From: Streptomyces lincolnensis
GTDB lineage: Bacteria; Actinomycetota; Actinomycetes; Streptomycetales; Streptomycetaceae
DNA: 56,328 nucleotides
Assembly (NCBI RefSeq): GCF_021173675.1
Contig: NZ_JAIHON010000017.1
Span: 1-56,328 of the forward strand
Direction: 5' to 3'
A program made the position numbers and the translations under genes. Below the pieces are notes generated by a model, which was not told the origin of the DNA, did not search any database, and was given only the letters and a program-made list of their open reading frames with translations. This document shows positions 8,789-16,854 of the stretch, piece after piece (position 1 is the first letter of the stretch; the number at the start of each line of letters is the position of its first letter).

Positions 8789-9388
8789 TCAGTCCGTCCT
8801 GCGGCTCCGGCGGCTGCCGAGCAGCACGACGGCCAGCGCGGCGACCCCGGCCAGGACGAGTCCGGTCACGGTGTGCCCCGTGCCGGGCCCGGTCGGGCGG
8901 GCGTCGGCGGTGTCCGCCGCGGCGAGGCGGGCGGTGCCGCCGCCTCCGGCGAGCACGGGGGCGATCGGTGAGGCGGGGGTGGTGGGGGCGTTGGGGCGGG
9001 GCTCGTTCTGCTTGCCCGGTTTGTCGGTACCTACGGTGATCGTGCCCTTGACCTCGAAGTCGACGCAGGTGATCTTCACGTCGTAGGAGCCGGGTTCGAT
9101 CGAGGAGCGGACCTGGGTCTGGCCGGCGAGCGTGCCGTCGGCGCCGCCGCCGGTGAGCCGGGCGTCCGCGACGAACGCGGCCGACGCGGCGGTGGCGGTC
9201 CTCCCGGTGCAGCCGCTCACCCGCAGCGCGACCTCGGCGCCGGGGGCGGGGGACGACGGGGTGACCGAGACGCTGCCGCCGTCCGCCGCGTGGGCGGCCG
9301 GGGTGAGGGCGGCCTGGATGAGGGCTGCCGGAGTGAAGGCGGTGACGGTCAGGGCAGTGGCACAGAGAGTGAGGCGTAGGGAACCCAT
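8789..9388 (-). CDS. Exported, C-terminally membrane-anchored protein cotranscribed with the class F sortase
   Basis: The 199-residue protein has a Sec signal peptide ending near AHAAD (about residue 35) and a beta-rich ectodomain with two cysteines (VSGCTG and KITCVDF) that could form a disulfide. A Pro/Ala/Thr-rich stalk, one C-terminal membrane helix (about 170-190) and the basic tail SRRSRRTD follow. That is the architecture of a sortase substrate, but the pentapeptide before the helix is unclear (PTGPGTGH). GGAGG sits eight bases before the ATG. Function is unknown; the only contextual clue is its position as first gene of the sortase operon. Confidence 0.85.
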   Translation of the reverse strand: MGSLRLTLCATALTVTAFTPAALIQAALTPAAHAADGGSVSVTPSSPAPGAEVALRVSGCTGRTATAASAAFVADARLTGGGADGTLAGQTQVRSSIEPGSYDVKITCVDFEVKGTITVGTDKPGKQNEPRPNAPTTPASPIAPVLAGGGGTARLAAADTADARPTGPGTGHTVTGLVLAGVAALAVVLLGSRRSRRTD

Positions 9389-9491
9389 CGTGAACCTCCA
9401 GATGTCTGGAGCGTCCCTCTCGGGCGGCGGCCCCGCATCCCCAGCGGGACCGCGCTGCTCCGTACGGGTCGTGTTCGGGCCCCGGCGGGTT

Positions 9492-10271
9492 TCAGATCCG
9501 GTCGACCAGGTCCGCGATCGAGTCCACGATCTTGGAGGGCCGGTACGGGAAGTCCTCGACCTGGTCCGGCCGGGTCAGCCCGGTGAGCACCAGGAACGTC
9601 TGCATGCCGGCCTCCATGCCCGCGAGGACGTCGGTGTCCATCCGGTCGCCGATCATGGCGCTGGTCTCGGAGTGGGCGCCGATCGCGTTCAGGCCGGTCC
9701 GCATCATCAGCGGGTTCGGCTTGCCCGCGAAGTAGGGGCGCCTGCCGGTCGCCTTGGTGATCAGCGCGGCGACGGCGCCGGTCGCGGGCAGCGGGCCCTC
9801 GGCGGAGGGGCCGGTCTCGTCGGGGTTGGTGGCGATGAAGCGGGCGCCGCCCTCGATCAGCCGTACCGCCTTGGTCATGGCCTCGAAGGAGTACGTCCTT
9901 GTCTCGCCGAGGACGACGTAGTCCGGCTCGTGGTCGGTGAGGATGTAGCCGATGTCGTGCAGCGCGGTCGTCAGGCCGGCCTCGCCGATGACGTACGCCG
10001 ATCCGCCCGGCCGCTGGTCGTCCAGGAACTGGGCGGTGGCCAGCGCCGAGGTCCAGATCGACTCGACCGGCACGTCCAGGCCCATGCGGCGCAGCCGGGC
10101 GTGCAGGTCGCGCGGGGTGTAGATCGAGTTGTTGGTGAGGACCAGGAAGGGCCTGCCGGACTCGCGCAGCTTCTTCAGGAAGGCGTCGGCGCCGGGGATC
10201 GGTACGCCCTCGTGGATGAGCACACCGTCCATGTCGGTGAGCCACGACTCGATGGGCCTGCGTTCTGCCAT
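9492..10271 (-). CDS. HAD-superfamily subclass IIA phosphatase (NagD-like)
   Basis: This is a cytoplasmic phosphatase acting on small phosphorylated metabolites; NagD homologues hydrolyse nucleotide or sugar monophosphates. HAD motif I is TDMDGVL near residue 12, where nucleophile Asp and the +2 Asp are both present. Motif II is VLTNNS near 44, the lysine motif is AGKPNP near 183, and the motif III acidic pair is MIGDRMDTD near 208. The C2-type cap lies between motifs II and III, as in subclass IIA. The length of 259 aa is standard. CAGGAG is positioned nine bases before the ATG. It appears to be transcribed singly and the physiological substrate cannot be deduced. Confidence 0.93.
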   Translation of the reverse strand: MAERRPIESWLTDMDGVLIHEGVPIPGADAFLKKLRESGRPFLVLTNNSIYTPRDLHARLRRMGLDVPVESIWTSALATAQFLDDQRPGGSAYVIGEAGLTTALHDIGYILTDHEPDYVVLGETRTYSFEAMTKAVRLIEGGARFIATNPDETGPSAEGPLPATGAVAALITKATGRRPYFAGKPNPLMMRTGLNAIGAHSETSAMIGDRMDTDVLAGMEAGMQTFLVLTGLTRPDQVEDFPYRPSKIVDSIADLVDRI

Positions 10272-10455
10272 GTGCGGGATCTCCTGCCGTACGCATGTAC
10301 GCGTTGCTGCGTGGGCCCCAGCCTAGACAGTGGCCGGATCTTGGGGGAATGGCCGGTTCGGGGTGGGGTGGGTGCGGCGGTGCGATGCCTGCGGCGCGCT
10401 GTGCGGCTTCGGTGGGGGTGCGCGTAGCGCCCAAGGGTGCGTTGTGGGTCGGGGC

Positions 10456-10554
10456 CGGGGCGGGGGGTGTCCGTCCTCGGTCCGGCGGTTCTCTTTTTCC
10501 GGGTAGTGCTGCGTGTCGGACGCCGGCCGCTGCGGGCGGACACCCCCCGCCCCG
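10456..10554. repeat. Perfect 18-bp inverted repeat with a 63-bp spacer
   Basis: CGGGGCGGGGGGTGTCCG at 10456-10473 pairs exactly with CGGACACCCCCCGCCCCG at 10537-10554. It sits in the otherwise gene-free 10272-10601 interval, downstream of one minus-strand gene and upstream of the NagD-like gene. It could be part of a terminator or a degenerate repeat element. I see no ORF with coding character here. Confidence 0.6.
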
Positions 10555-10564
10555 TCCCCTCACC

Positions 10565-10590
10565 GCCGTGGGCGGCTGTTCGCCCACGGC
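10565..10590 (-). terminator. Hairpin terminator after the gene ending at 10602
   Basis: The 10-bp stem GCCGTGGGCG / CGCCCACGGC with loop gctgtt lies 12 bases beyond the stop of the upstream minus-strand gene. There is no U-tract, as is common in Streptomyces. Confidence 0.6.
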
Positions 10591-10601
10591 CCGGATGTGC
10601 C

Positions 10602-11393
10602 TCATGGCCTACGGCGACTGCGGGTCAGCAGGAGGGCGGCACCGGTGACCAGGAGGAGGGCGGCCGCGGTGAGGGCGGCGCCGGTGGGGCCGACGCCTGC
10701 GCGGGCCAGTTCGTCGGCGAAGGCGCGGCCGTCCGGGGCGTCGGGGTCGGGGGCGGAACTCGGGGCGGGGTCGGCTTCGATGGTGAACCGGTAGTCGTTC
10801 GACTGCCCCACCCATTCGCCGTCGTCGTCCTGTCGTTGTACGACGGCCGCGTTGGCGGTGACCTCGTTGGCCACGGCGTCCGAAGTGATCGCCAGGCGCA
10901 CCTTCACGGTGAGCGTCCGGCCGGGGCCGACGGTGAAGCCGGGGAAGCCGCCGCGCTCGTCGGCGAGGACGCCGACCAGTTCGTCGGCGTCAGTCTGCTC
11001 GAAGCGGACCGGGTGCGGGCGGTCCCCGTCCCCGTCCCCTTCGTAGAACTCCAGCCGGGGCTGGGCGGGTCCGAGCGCCCGCTCGCCGTCCACCAGGACG
11101 ATCACTGGGTGGATGTTTCCGCAGGTCCGGGTGGTTTTGTTGGTGAGGTCCAGATACCAGGTGCCGTATCCGCCGCCTGCCTCATAGGCGTTCGGGCCGC
11201 CGTGGACACGGGTGGTGAGCGGGAAGCCGCGCTCGCCGGACGCGGCGCAGGGGGAGGAGATGGAGGAGGGGCTGGAGTGGGCTTGTGCCGGTGTGGGGGC
11301 GAGTGCGAGTGCGGTGGCCGCCGCTAGACAGGGGCGGAGGCAGGGGCGGAGACGGAGGTGGGGGCGGAGAGAGGCGGGCTTGGGCAGTCGCAT
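10602..11393 (-). CDS. Secreted protein with C-terminal membrane anchor, unknown function
   Basis: I do not recognise the ectodomain. The product has an Arg-rich N-terminus, a signal peptide ending near PAQAHS, and a beta-rich domain with paired cysteines (SSPCAAS and TRTCGNI). Acidic segments (YEGDGDGDRP) and a Pro/Asp/Ala stalk follow. One membrane helix (ALTAAALLLVTGAALLL) then ends in a SRRRP tail. Immediately before the helix is GVGPTG, reminiscent of but not equal to an LAXTG sorting signal. ATG 11393 gives 263 residues. No clear ribosome-binding site was found; GTG 11399 or TTG 11456 are alternative starts. Confidence 0.75.
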   Translation of the reverse strand: MRLPKPASLRPHLRLRPCLRPCLAAATALALAPTPAQAHSSPSSISSPCAASGERGFPLTTRVHGGPNAYEAGGGYGTWYLDLTNKTTRTCGNIHPVIVLVDGERALGPAQPRLEFYEGDGDGDRPHPVRFEQTDADELVGVLADERGGFPGFTVGPGRTLTVKVRLAITSDAVANEVTANAAVVQRQDDDGEWVGQSNDYRFTIEADPAPSSAPDPDAPDGRAFADELARAGVGPTGAALTAAALLLVTGAALLLTRSRRRP

Positions 11394-11486
11394 GAACACA
11401 TGACCATGCCGGGTGTGTGGGCCCTTCGGGCGGCGCCGCTCCGTACGGCCGGGCAAGTCCGCTCGATCAGCGCAGACACCGGGCTG

Positions 11487-13160
11487 TCAGCCGTCGGCCT
11501 GCCCGAACAGCGGCGCCAGCAGCAACTGGGCCGCGCCCTCCGCGACCCCGCCGGGGGCGATCCGCACCGGTACGGCCGCCTCGCTCCGGGCCCGTCCGTC
11601 GATCACCGTGGAGACTCCTCGTAGGAACGTCTCGGGGTCCGCCAGGACCGTGCGGCCGCCTAGCAGCACCAGGTCGATGTCCAGCAGGCCCACGAGGTTC
11701 GCGGCCCCCTCGCCGAGTACGCGGGCCGCCTCCGCCGCCTCGCCCCGGGCCACGGCCCCGAGGCACAGCGCCTCCACGCATCCCCGGTTCCCGCAGCCGC
11801 ACGGCGGCCCGTCCAGCTGGATGACCTGGTGCCCGAACTCCCCCGCGCCGGTCCGGGCACCCCGGTGCACGGCTCCGCCGATCACGAGTCCGGCACCGAG
11901 CCCGGTACCGAGATGCAGGTAGGCGAACGATCCGCCGGGGCCGCCCTCCCCCGACACGGCCAGTCCCAGCGCCGCCGCGTTGGTGTCCTTGTCCACCACC
12001 ACCGGCACCCCCAGCCGCCGCTCCAACGCGGCCCGCAACGGGAACCCGTCCCACTCGGGGAACCCGGTCACCCGGTGCAGGATCCCCCGGGCATGATCGA
12101 GAGGACCGGGGAGGGCGACACCTACGCCCAGGAGGGCATCCAGCCCTGGCGCCTCCGCCGGGTCGGGGACTCCGGCCGACTCGGGGACACCAGTCGGCCC
12201 TGGCACCCCCGCCGAGGAGGGCGCTCTGTCCGGGGCGGGGACTCCGGTCGGCTCTGCCATCTCTACCGGATCGGGGACTCCGGCCGGCCTTGACACCCCT
12301 GCCCGGGCGGGGGATCCGGTCAGCTCTGACACCCCTGCCGGGTCGGGAGTTCCGGCCCGGTCGCGAACGTTGTTCGGCTCGGGGACTCCGGCCGACTCAT
12401 GAGCTCCGGCTGGCTCTGACACCCCTGCCGCGTCGGGCACCCCGTCCAGGCCGGGACCTCCGGCCGACTCAGGACCTCCGGCCGGCCCTGGCACCCCCGC
12501 CGAGCCAGACACCCCGGCCGTCTTGGGACCTCCGGCCAGCCCTGACACCCCCGCCGAGCCAGACACCCCGGCCGTCTTGGGACCTCCGGCCAGCCCTGAC
12601 ACCCCCGCCGAGCCAGACACCCCGGCCGTCTTGGGACCTCCAGCCGGCCCTGGCACCCCCGCCAAGTCGCGCCCCCCAGCCAATGCACGTACCCCGGCCG
12701 CCCCCGCGGAGCCCCTCCCCGCCACCCACTCCCCCACCAACCGCTCGATCTCCGTCGCCACCGCCCCCACCACGGCCTCCGCGCCCGCGCCCAGGTCCAG
12801 GGGAGCGCGCCGCTCGCTCACCACGGTGCCGTCGAGGTCGACGAGGAGGACGCGTAGTTCGTCGCGGTCGAGGTGGGCGCCGATGGCGTGGCCCGCGTCG
12901 GGGACGAGTCGTAGGACCGTGCGGGGCTTGCCGCCGGTGGAGGCGCGGCGGCCGGCCTCCGTGGCGAGGCCCTCCTCGCGCAACCGCCCGGTGATCTTGC
13001 TGACGGCCTGTGGGGTGAGTCCCGTGCGTTCGGCGAGTTCCAGGCGGCTGATGCCCTCGGCGCCCGCTCTCCGCAGCAGGCCGAGCACGAGCGCGGTGTT
13101 GTGGCTGCGCAGGGCCAGCAGGTTCACGCCGCCGCCGTTCGTCCTGTTCACGTCGGCCAT
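11487..13160 (-). CDS. ROK-family transcriptional repressor with a ~180-residue repetitive insertion
   Basis: This is a sugar-responsive repressor of the ROK family. The winged helix covers about residues 10-75 (ISRLELAERTGLTPQAVSK). The ROK kinase-like fold follows, with VLLVDLDGT near 110, LGVGVALPGP, DKDTNAAALG, LGTGLGAGLV and the zinc signature GHQ...CGCGNRGC. Between ERLVGEWVAG and LDALLGVGV there is a roughly 180-residue in-frame Ala-Gly-Val-Pro-Ser rich insertion made of short degenerate repeats, encoded at about 12150-12700. Without it the protein would be a normal ~380 aa ROK regulator. ATG 13160 follows GAGGGAGA; GTG 13178 lies inside the operator palindrome and is less likely. It is divergent from an oxidoreductase operon, its likely target. 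Catalytic-fold residues look intact. Confidence 0.88.
   Translation of the reverse strand: MADVNRTNGGGVNLLALRSHNTALVLGLLRRAGAEGISRLELAERTGLTPQAVSKITGRLREEGLATEAGRRASTGGKPRTVLRLVPDAGHAIGAHLDRDELRVLLVDLDGTVVSERRAPLDLGAGAEAVVGAVATEIERLVGEWVAGRGSAGAAGVRALAGGRDLAGVPGPAGGPKTAGVSGSAGVSGLAGGPKTAGVSGSAGVSGLAGGPKTAGVSGSAGVPGPAGGPESAGGPGLDGVPDAAGVSEPAGAHESAGVPEPNNVRDRAGTPDPAGVSELTGSPARAGVSRPAGVPDPVEMAEPTGVPAPDRAPSSAGVPGPTGVPESAGVPDPAEAPGLDALLGVGVALPGPLDHARGILHRVTGFPEWDGFPLRAALERRLGVPVVVDKDTNAAALGLAVSGEGGPGGSFAYLHLGTGLGAGLVIGGAVHRGARTGAGEFGHQVIQLDGPPCGCGNRGCVEALCLGAVARGEAAEAARVLGEGAANLVGLLDIDLVLLGGRTVLADPETFLRGVSTVIDGRARSEAAVPVRIAPGGVAEGAAQLLLAPLFGQADG
12501..12662. repeat. Three direct copies of a 54-bp coding minisatellite inside the ROK gene
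   Basis: Units start at 12501, 12555 and 12609 and are nearly identical; the third diverges at its right end. Each encodes the 18-residue unit GPKTAGVSGSAGVSGLAG in the minus-strand frame. The flanking ~350 bp is built from shorter, degenerate versions of the same theme. Every change in copy number is a multiple of three, so the reading frame is kept. Confidence 0.9.
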
Positions 13161-13176
13161 TCTCCCTCGTACTTGC

Positions 13177-13201
13177 ACTTTGGCAACAGCGTTGCGAAAG
13201 T
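13177..13201. promoter_or_regulatory. 25-bp palindrome, probable ROK operator
   Basis: ACTTTGGCAAC-agc-GTTGCGAAAGT is an inverted repeat with 10 of 11 arm positions paired. It lies in the 47-bp divergent gap between the ROK repressor and the oxidoreductase gene, so a bound repressor would block both promoters. The location and symmetry fit autoregulation. Confidence 0.75.
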
Positions 13202-13207
13202 GGGGGC

Positions 13208-14281
13208 ATGACTGGCACCCCTCTCCGCGTCGGCCTCGTCGGCTACGGCCTCGCCGGCTCCGTCTTCCACGCCCCGCTGATCGCCGCGACCGAGGGCCTC
13301 GCCCTGGACACGGTGGTGACGTCGAACCCCGAGCGGCAGGAACAGGCCCGCGCCGAGTTCCCCGCGGTGCGCACCGTCGCCACGCCGGACGAGCTGCTGG
13401 ACCGGGCCGCAGAGCTGGACCTGATCGTGATCGCGTCCCCCAACAAGACGCATGTCCCGCTCGCCACCGCCTTCCTCAAGGCCGGCCTGCCGGTCGTGGT
13501 CGACAAGCCTGTCGCGGGCGCTGCCGCCGAGGCGCGCGAGCTCGCCGCCCTCGCCGAGGACCGTGGCCTGCTCCTGTCCGTCTTCCAGAACCGCCGCTGG
13601 GACAACGACTTCCTGACCCTGCGCAAGCTGCTGGCCGACGGCGAGCTGGGCGACGTAGGGCGCTTCGAGTCCCGCTTCGAGCGCTGGCGCCCGCAGCCGA
13701 AGGGCGGCTGGCGCGAGTCCGGCGACCCGGCAGAGATCGGAGGTCTGCTCTACGACCTCGGCAGTCATGTGGTGGATCAGGCACTGGTCCTCTTCGGCCC
13801 CGCCGCCTCCGTGTACGCCGAGGCGGACCTGCGCCGCCCGGGCGCCGAGGCCGACGACGACACCTTCATCGCGATCACGCACACCAGCGGCGTCCGCTCC
13901 CACCTCTACGTCTCCGCGACGACCGCCCAACTCGGCCCGCGCTTCCGGGTGCTGGGCTCGAAGGCCGGCTACGTCAAGTACGGCCTCGACCCGCAGGAGG
14001 CCGCCCTGAGGGAGGGCGAGCGCCCCGGCGCCGGGGCCGACTGGGGCCGGGAACCGGAGTCCCTGTGGGGCCGGGTCGGCGCCGGAGAGTCCCCGCTGAC
14101 GGGTGGCGGGCGTCCGGAACCGACCCTGCCCGGCGACTACCCGGCTTACTATGCGGCCGTGGCGAAAGCCCTGCTCGACGGCGGTCCCAACCCGGTGACC
14201 GCACTGGAGGCGGCCGCCGCCCTCGACGTACTGGAGGCGGCCCGCCGTTCGGCCCACGACGCAGTGGTGGTGAAGCTGTGA
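13208..14281 (+). CDS. Gfo/Idh/MocA-family NAD(P)-dependent oxidoreductase
   Basis: This is a cytoplasmic sugar or inositol-type dehydrogenase. The Rossmann domain is at residues 1-120: the dinucleotide loop GLVGYGLAGSVFHAP is at 6-20 and the conserved lysine motif VVDKPVAG is near 98. The C-terminal beta-sheet substrate domain starts with FQNRRWDNDF. The length of 357 aa is typical. GTGGGGGC precedes the ATG. The stop overlaps the next gene's GTG (GTGA), giving translational coupling. The divergent ROK repressor and shared palindrome suggest induction by a sugar-related ligand. The substrate cannot be named from sequence. Confidence 0.92.
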   Translation: MTGTPLRVGLVGYGLAGSVFHAPLIAATEGLALDTVVTSNPERQEQARAEFPAVRTVATPDELLDRAAELDLIVIASPNKTHVPLATAFLKAGLPVVVDKPVAGAAAEARELAALAEDRGLLLSVFQNRRWDNDFLTLRKLLADGELGDVGRFESRFERWRPQPKGGWRESGDPAEIGGLLYDLGSHVVDQALVLFGPAASVYAEADLRRPGAEADDDTFIAITHTSGVRSHLYVSATTAQLGPRFRVLGSKAGYVKYGLDPQEAALREGERPGAGADWGREPESLWGRVGAGESPLTGGGRPEPTLPGDYPAYYAAVAKALLDGGPNPVTALEAAAALDVLEAARRSAHDAVVVKL

Positions 14282-14781
14282 CGCACAGCGGTGAGTTGAC
14301 CCCGAAGTTCCACCCCGAGCTGACTCCGCCGATCGAGGAGCTGGAGGCGCAGGAACGCCGCCTGGTCTTCCGGCAGTTCACCCACGACGACGCCTGGGCC
14401 CTGGGCTCGCTCCTGGTCGAGCTGGCCCGGGAGCGGCAGGCCCCGGTCGCCATCGACATCCACCGCTCCGGCCAGCAGCTCTTCCACGCCGCCCTGCCCG
14501 GCTCGGCCCCGGACAACGACGCCTGGATCGCCCGCAAGCGCCGGGTCGTCGAGCGCTACGGCTCCGCGTCCTACCTGGTCGGTGCCCGTTTCCGCGCCAA
14601 GGGCTCGACCTTCGAGGAGTCCTCCCGCCTGGACCCGGACGAGTACGCGGCGCACGGCGGCTCCTTCCCGATCACCGTCGAGGGCGTCGGGGTCGTCGGC
14701 GCGGTGACGGTGAGCGGACTGCCCCAACTGGCGGACCACCGGCTCGTGGTGGAGGCGCTGGAGGAGTTCCTCAAGGTCTGA
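14278..14781 (+). CDS. HbpS/GlcG-like heme-degrading domain protein (UPF0303 family)
   Basis: This 167-residue single-domain protein resembles the HbpS/GlcG (DUF336) fold, UPF0303 branch. Recognisable features are VAIDIHRSGQQLFHAAL near residue 60, NDAWIARKRRVVER near 85 and the glycine-rich end GSFPITVEGVGVVGAVTVSG. Members form octamers, and some bind heme or act as accessory sensors, but most are uncharacterised. The GTG start is inside the stop of the oxidoreductase gene (GTGA). The two are therefore coexpressed and probably under the same ROK repressor. A role in the same small-molecule pathway is inference. Confidence 0.85.
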   Translation: MTHSGELTPKFHPELTPPIEELEAQERRLVFRQFTHDDAWALGSLLVELARERQAPVAIDIHRSGQQLFHAALPGSAPDNDAWIARKRRVVERYGSASYLVGARFRAKGSTFEESSRLDPDEYAAHGGSFPITVEGVGVVGAVTVSGLPQLADHRLVVEALEEFLKV

Positions 14782-14907
14782 GGAGTTCCTGAGTTCGTTC
14801 GGGCGCCGAGGAGTTCCTCAAGCGCTGACGGGAAGATCTCGCGGCCCCCTCCGGTTGGCACGGCTGTACGCCCGCAACGCACACCGACCGGAGGGAAACC
14901 CCCACCC

Positions 14908-15774
14908 ATGACTGACGCCCTGAAGGAAACCGTCGGACGGTACGGCATCTGGACCGGCGCGGCGCGCGGCCTGGATCCGTCCCAGCTCGGTGAACTCGCC
15001 GAGGCGGTCGGGGAGTTGGAGGAACTGGGATACGGCGCCGTCTGGCTCGGCGGCAACACCTCCGCCGCCGTCGCCGCCCCGCTGATCGAGGCGAGCTCCC
15101 GGATCGCGGTCGGCACCAGCATCCAGAGCATCTGGGAGCACGAGCCCGCCGACACCGCCGCGAGCGTCGCCGAGCTGGACTCCGCCCACCCGGGCCGCTT
15201 CGTCCTGGGCCTCGGCGTCAGCCACGCCAAGCTCGCCGAACAGTACCGGCGCCCCTACTCGGCCCTGGTCTCCTACCTGGACGCCCTGGACGAGGCGGGC
15301 CACCCCGCCGACCGCCGCCTCCTGGCCGCCCTCGGCCCCAAGAGCATCGACCTCGCCCGGGACCGCGCCGCCGGCTCCATCCCGTACCTGGTCACCGCCG
15401 ACCAGACGGCCACGTCCCGCGAGCGCCTGGGCGAGGCCCCGCTGCTGGCCCCGGAGCTGAAGGTCGTCCTCGAATCCGACCCGGCCCGCGCCCGCGCCGT
15501 GGCCCGCGACTACATGGCCATGTACCTGGCCCTGCCCAACTACACCAACAACTTCCTCCGCAACGGCTTCACCGAGGACGACGTCGCGAACGGCGGCAGC
15601 GACCGCCTCGTCGACGCGGTCTTCGCCTGGGGCGACGAGTCCCGCATCCGCGCCCGCGTCGAGGAGTTCCTCAAGGCGGGCGCGGACCACGTGGCGTTGC
15701 AGATCGTGGACGGCGACACGAGGGGCTCCCTCCCGAGGGAGGCGTGGAGCAAGCTCGCATCTCTACTGGCGTGA
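14908..15774 (+). CDS. F420-dependent LLM-class oxidoreductase (MSMEG_4141-like family)
   Basis: This is a luciferase-like TIM-barrel enzyme expected to use coenzyme F420 (family knowledge). The N-terminal strand GRYGIWTGAARG is followed by ELGYGAVWLGG and IAVGTSIQSIWEH. The characteristic RFVLGLGVSHAKLAEQYRRP is at about residues 97-116. The C-terminus AGADHVALQIVDGD closes the barrel. At 288 aa it matches the short TIGR03620-like branch. GGAGGG lies 12 bases before the ATG. It appears monocistronic, with a repeat element directly after the stop. Confidence 0.88.
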   Translation: MTDALKETVGRYGIWTGAARGLDPSQLGELAEAVGELEELGYGAVWLGGNTSAAVAAPLIEASSRIAVGTSIQSIWEHEPADTAASVAELDSAHPGRFVLGLGVSHAKLAEQYRRPYSALVSYLDALDEAGHPADRRLLAALGPKSIDLARDRAAGSIPYLVTADQTATSRERLGEAPLLAPELKVVLESDPARARAVARDYMAMYLALPNYTNNFLRNGFTEDDVANGGSDRLVDAVFAWGDESRIRARVEEFLKAGADHVALQIVDGDTRGSLPREAWSKLASLLA

Positions 15775-15787
15775 AGTGGAGGCACCC

Positions 15788-15817
15788 TAGGGGCGCGGGG
15801 AACTGCGCGACAAGCCA
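15788..15817. repeat. Dispersed GC-rich element between convergent genes
   Basis: The sequence here is the reverse complement of the core repeated at the right end of the window (TCGCGCAGTTCCCCGCGC with flanking GGCT and CCTA). It occupies the short gap between the convergent F420 oxidoreductase and fumarylacetoacetase-family genes, where a terminator is expected. Confidence 0.75.
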
Positions 15818-15859
15818 CGACGGACGCGCACCCGCCGAACAACCGCAGTCCCCCGCCCC

Positions 15860-16717
15860 TTAGGCATCTTTGAACTCCTGCCGCTGACGCCCAAGCCCGG
15901 AGATCTCCAGCTCGACAACGTCCCCGGCCCGAAGGAACGGCTTCGGCTCGGGCTCGCCCAGCGCCACCCCCGCCGGCGTCCCCGTGTTGATCACATCCCC
16001 GGGGTACAGCGTCATGAACTGGCTGACGTACCGCACGACTTCCGCCACCGCGAAGATCTGCTCCGCGGTCGTCCCGTCCTGCTTCAGCTCGCCGTTGACC
16101 CACAGCTTGAGGGAGAGGTTCTGCGGGTCGCCCACCTCGTCGGCGGTGACCAGCCACGGTCCGAGGGGGTTGAACGTCTCGCAGTTCTTCCCCTTGTCCC
16201 ACGTCCCGCCGCGCTCGATCTGGAACTCCCGCTCGGACACGTCGTGCGAGACGGCGTACCCGGCGACATGCCCCAGCGCGGCCTCGGCGGACTCCACGTA
16301 CCGGGCCGTGCGCCCGATGACGACGGCCAGCTCGACCTCCCAGTCGGTCTTCACGGACTTGCGGGGGATGAGCACGGTGTCGTGGGGCCCCACGACGGTG
16401 TCCGCGGCCTTGAAGAAGATCACCGGCTCGGCGGGCGGCTCGGCACCGGTCTCGCGGGCGTGGTCGTGGTAGTTCAGCCCGATGCACACGATCTTGCCGA
16501 TCCGTGCGAGCGGCGGTCCGACGCGCAGCCCGGTGGCGTCCAGCGCGGGCAGCTCACCGGCCTCGGCGGCCGCACGGACCCGGCCGAGCGCCTCGTCGTC
16601 GGCGAGCAGCGCTCCGTCGATGTCCGGGACGATGCCGGACAGGTCCCGGAGCACTCCCTCGGCATCGAGCAGCGCGGGCGTCTCCGCTCCCGCCGTACCG
16701 ACTCGCAGCAGCTTCAT
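15860..16717 (-). CDS. Fumarylacetoacetate hydrolase family protein
   Basis: The family contains C-C bond hydrolases and decarboxylases such as FAH, HpcE and acylpyruvases. A small N-terminal domain (MKLLRVGTAGAETPALLD) is followed by the catalytic domain from about residue 65. Conserved elements are GKIVCIGLNYHDHARE, FFKAADTVVGP, DWEVELAVVIG (metal ligand Glu-x-Glu), GYAVSHDVSERE, KNCETFNPLGPW and GDVINTGTPAGV. Divalent-metal residues are present, so it should be active. The ATG at 16717 has GGGAGA upstream; the 285-aa length is normal. The substrate is not inferable. Confidence 0.93.
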   Translation of the reverse strand: MKLLRVGTAGAETPALLDAEGVLRDLSGIVPDIDGALLADDEALGRVRAAAEAGELPALDATGLRVGPPLARIGKIVCIGLNYHDHARETGAEPPAEPVIFFKAADTVVGPHDTVLIPRKSVKTDWEVELAVVIGRTARYVESAEAALGHVAGYAVSHDVSEREFQIERGGTWDKGKNCETFNPLGPWLVTADEVGDPQNLSLKLWVNGELKQDGTTAEQIFAVAEVVRYVSQFMTLYPGDVINTGTPAGVALGEPEPKPFLRAGDVVELEISGLGRQRQEFKDA

Positions 16718-16854
16718 GGTCACTATCTCCCTCGATCGCGGGCGCCGACCCGACGGGTGCAGCCATCGGATGACTGGTCGATCCTCCAAGCTGGGCGTCC
16801 GCTCCGCAATACCCGGTTCACGGACTGGACGGGGCCGCCGCTGAGGTGCCGAGG

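Noticed and set aside
12290..12994. Plus-strand open frames and possible CRISPR-like repeats within the ROK gene
   Set aside because: The repeats are head-to-tail without unique spacers and encode in-frame peptide repeats on the minus strand, where ROK domains flank them. The plus-strand frames are by-products of GC-rich sequence.
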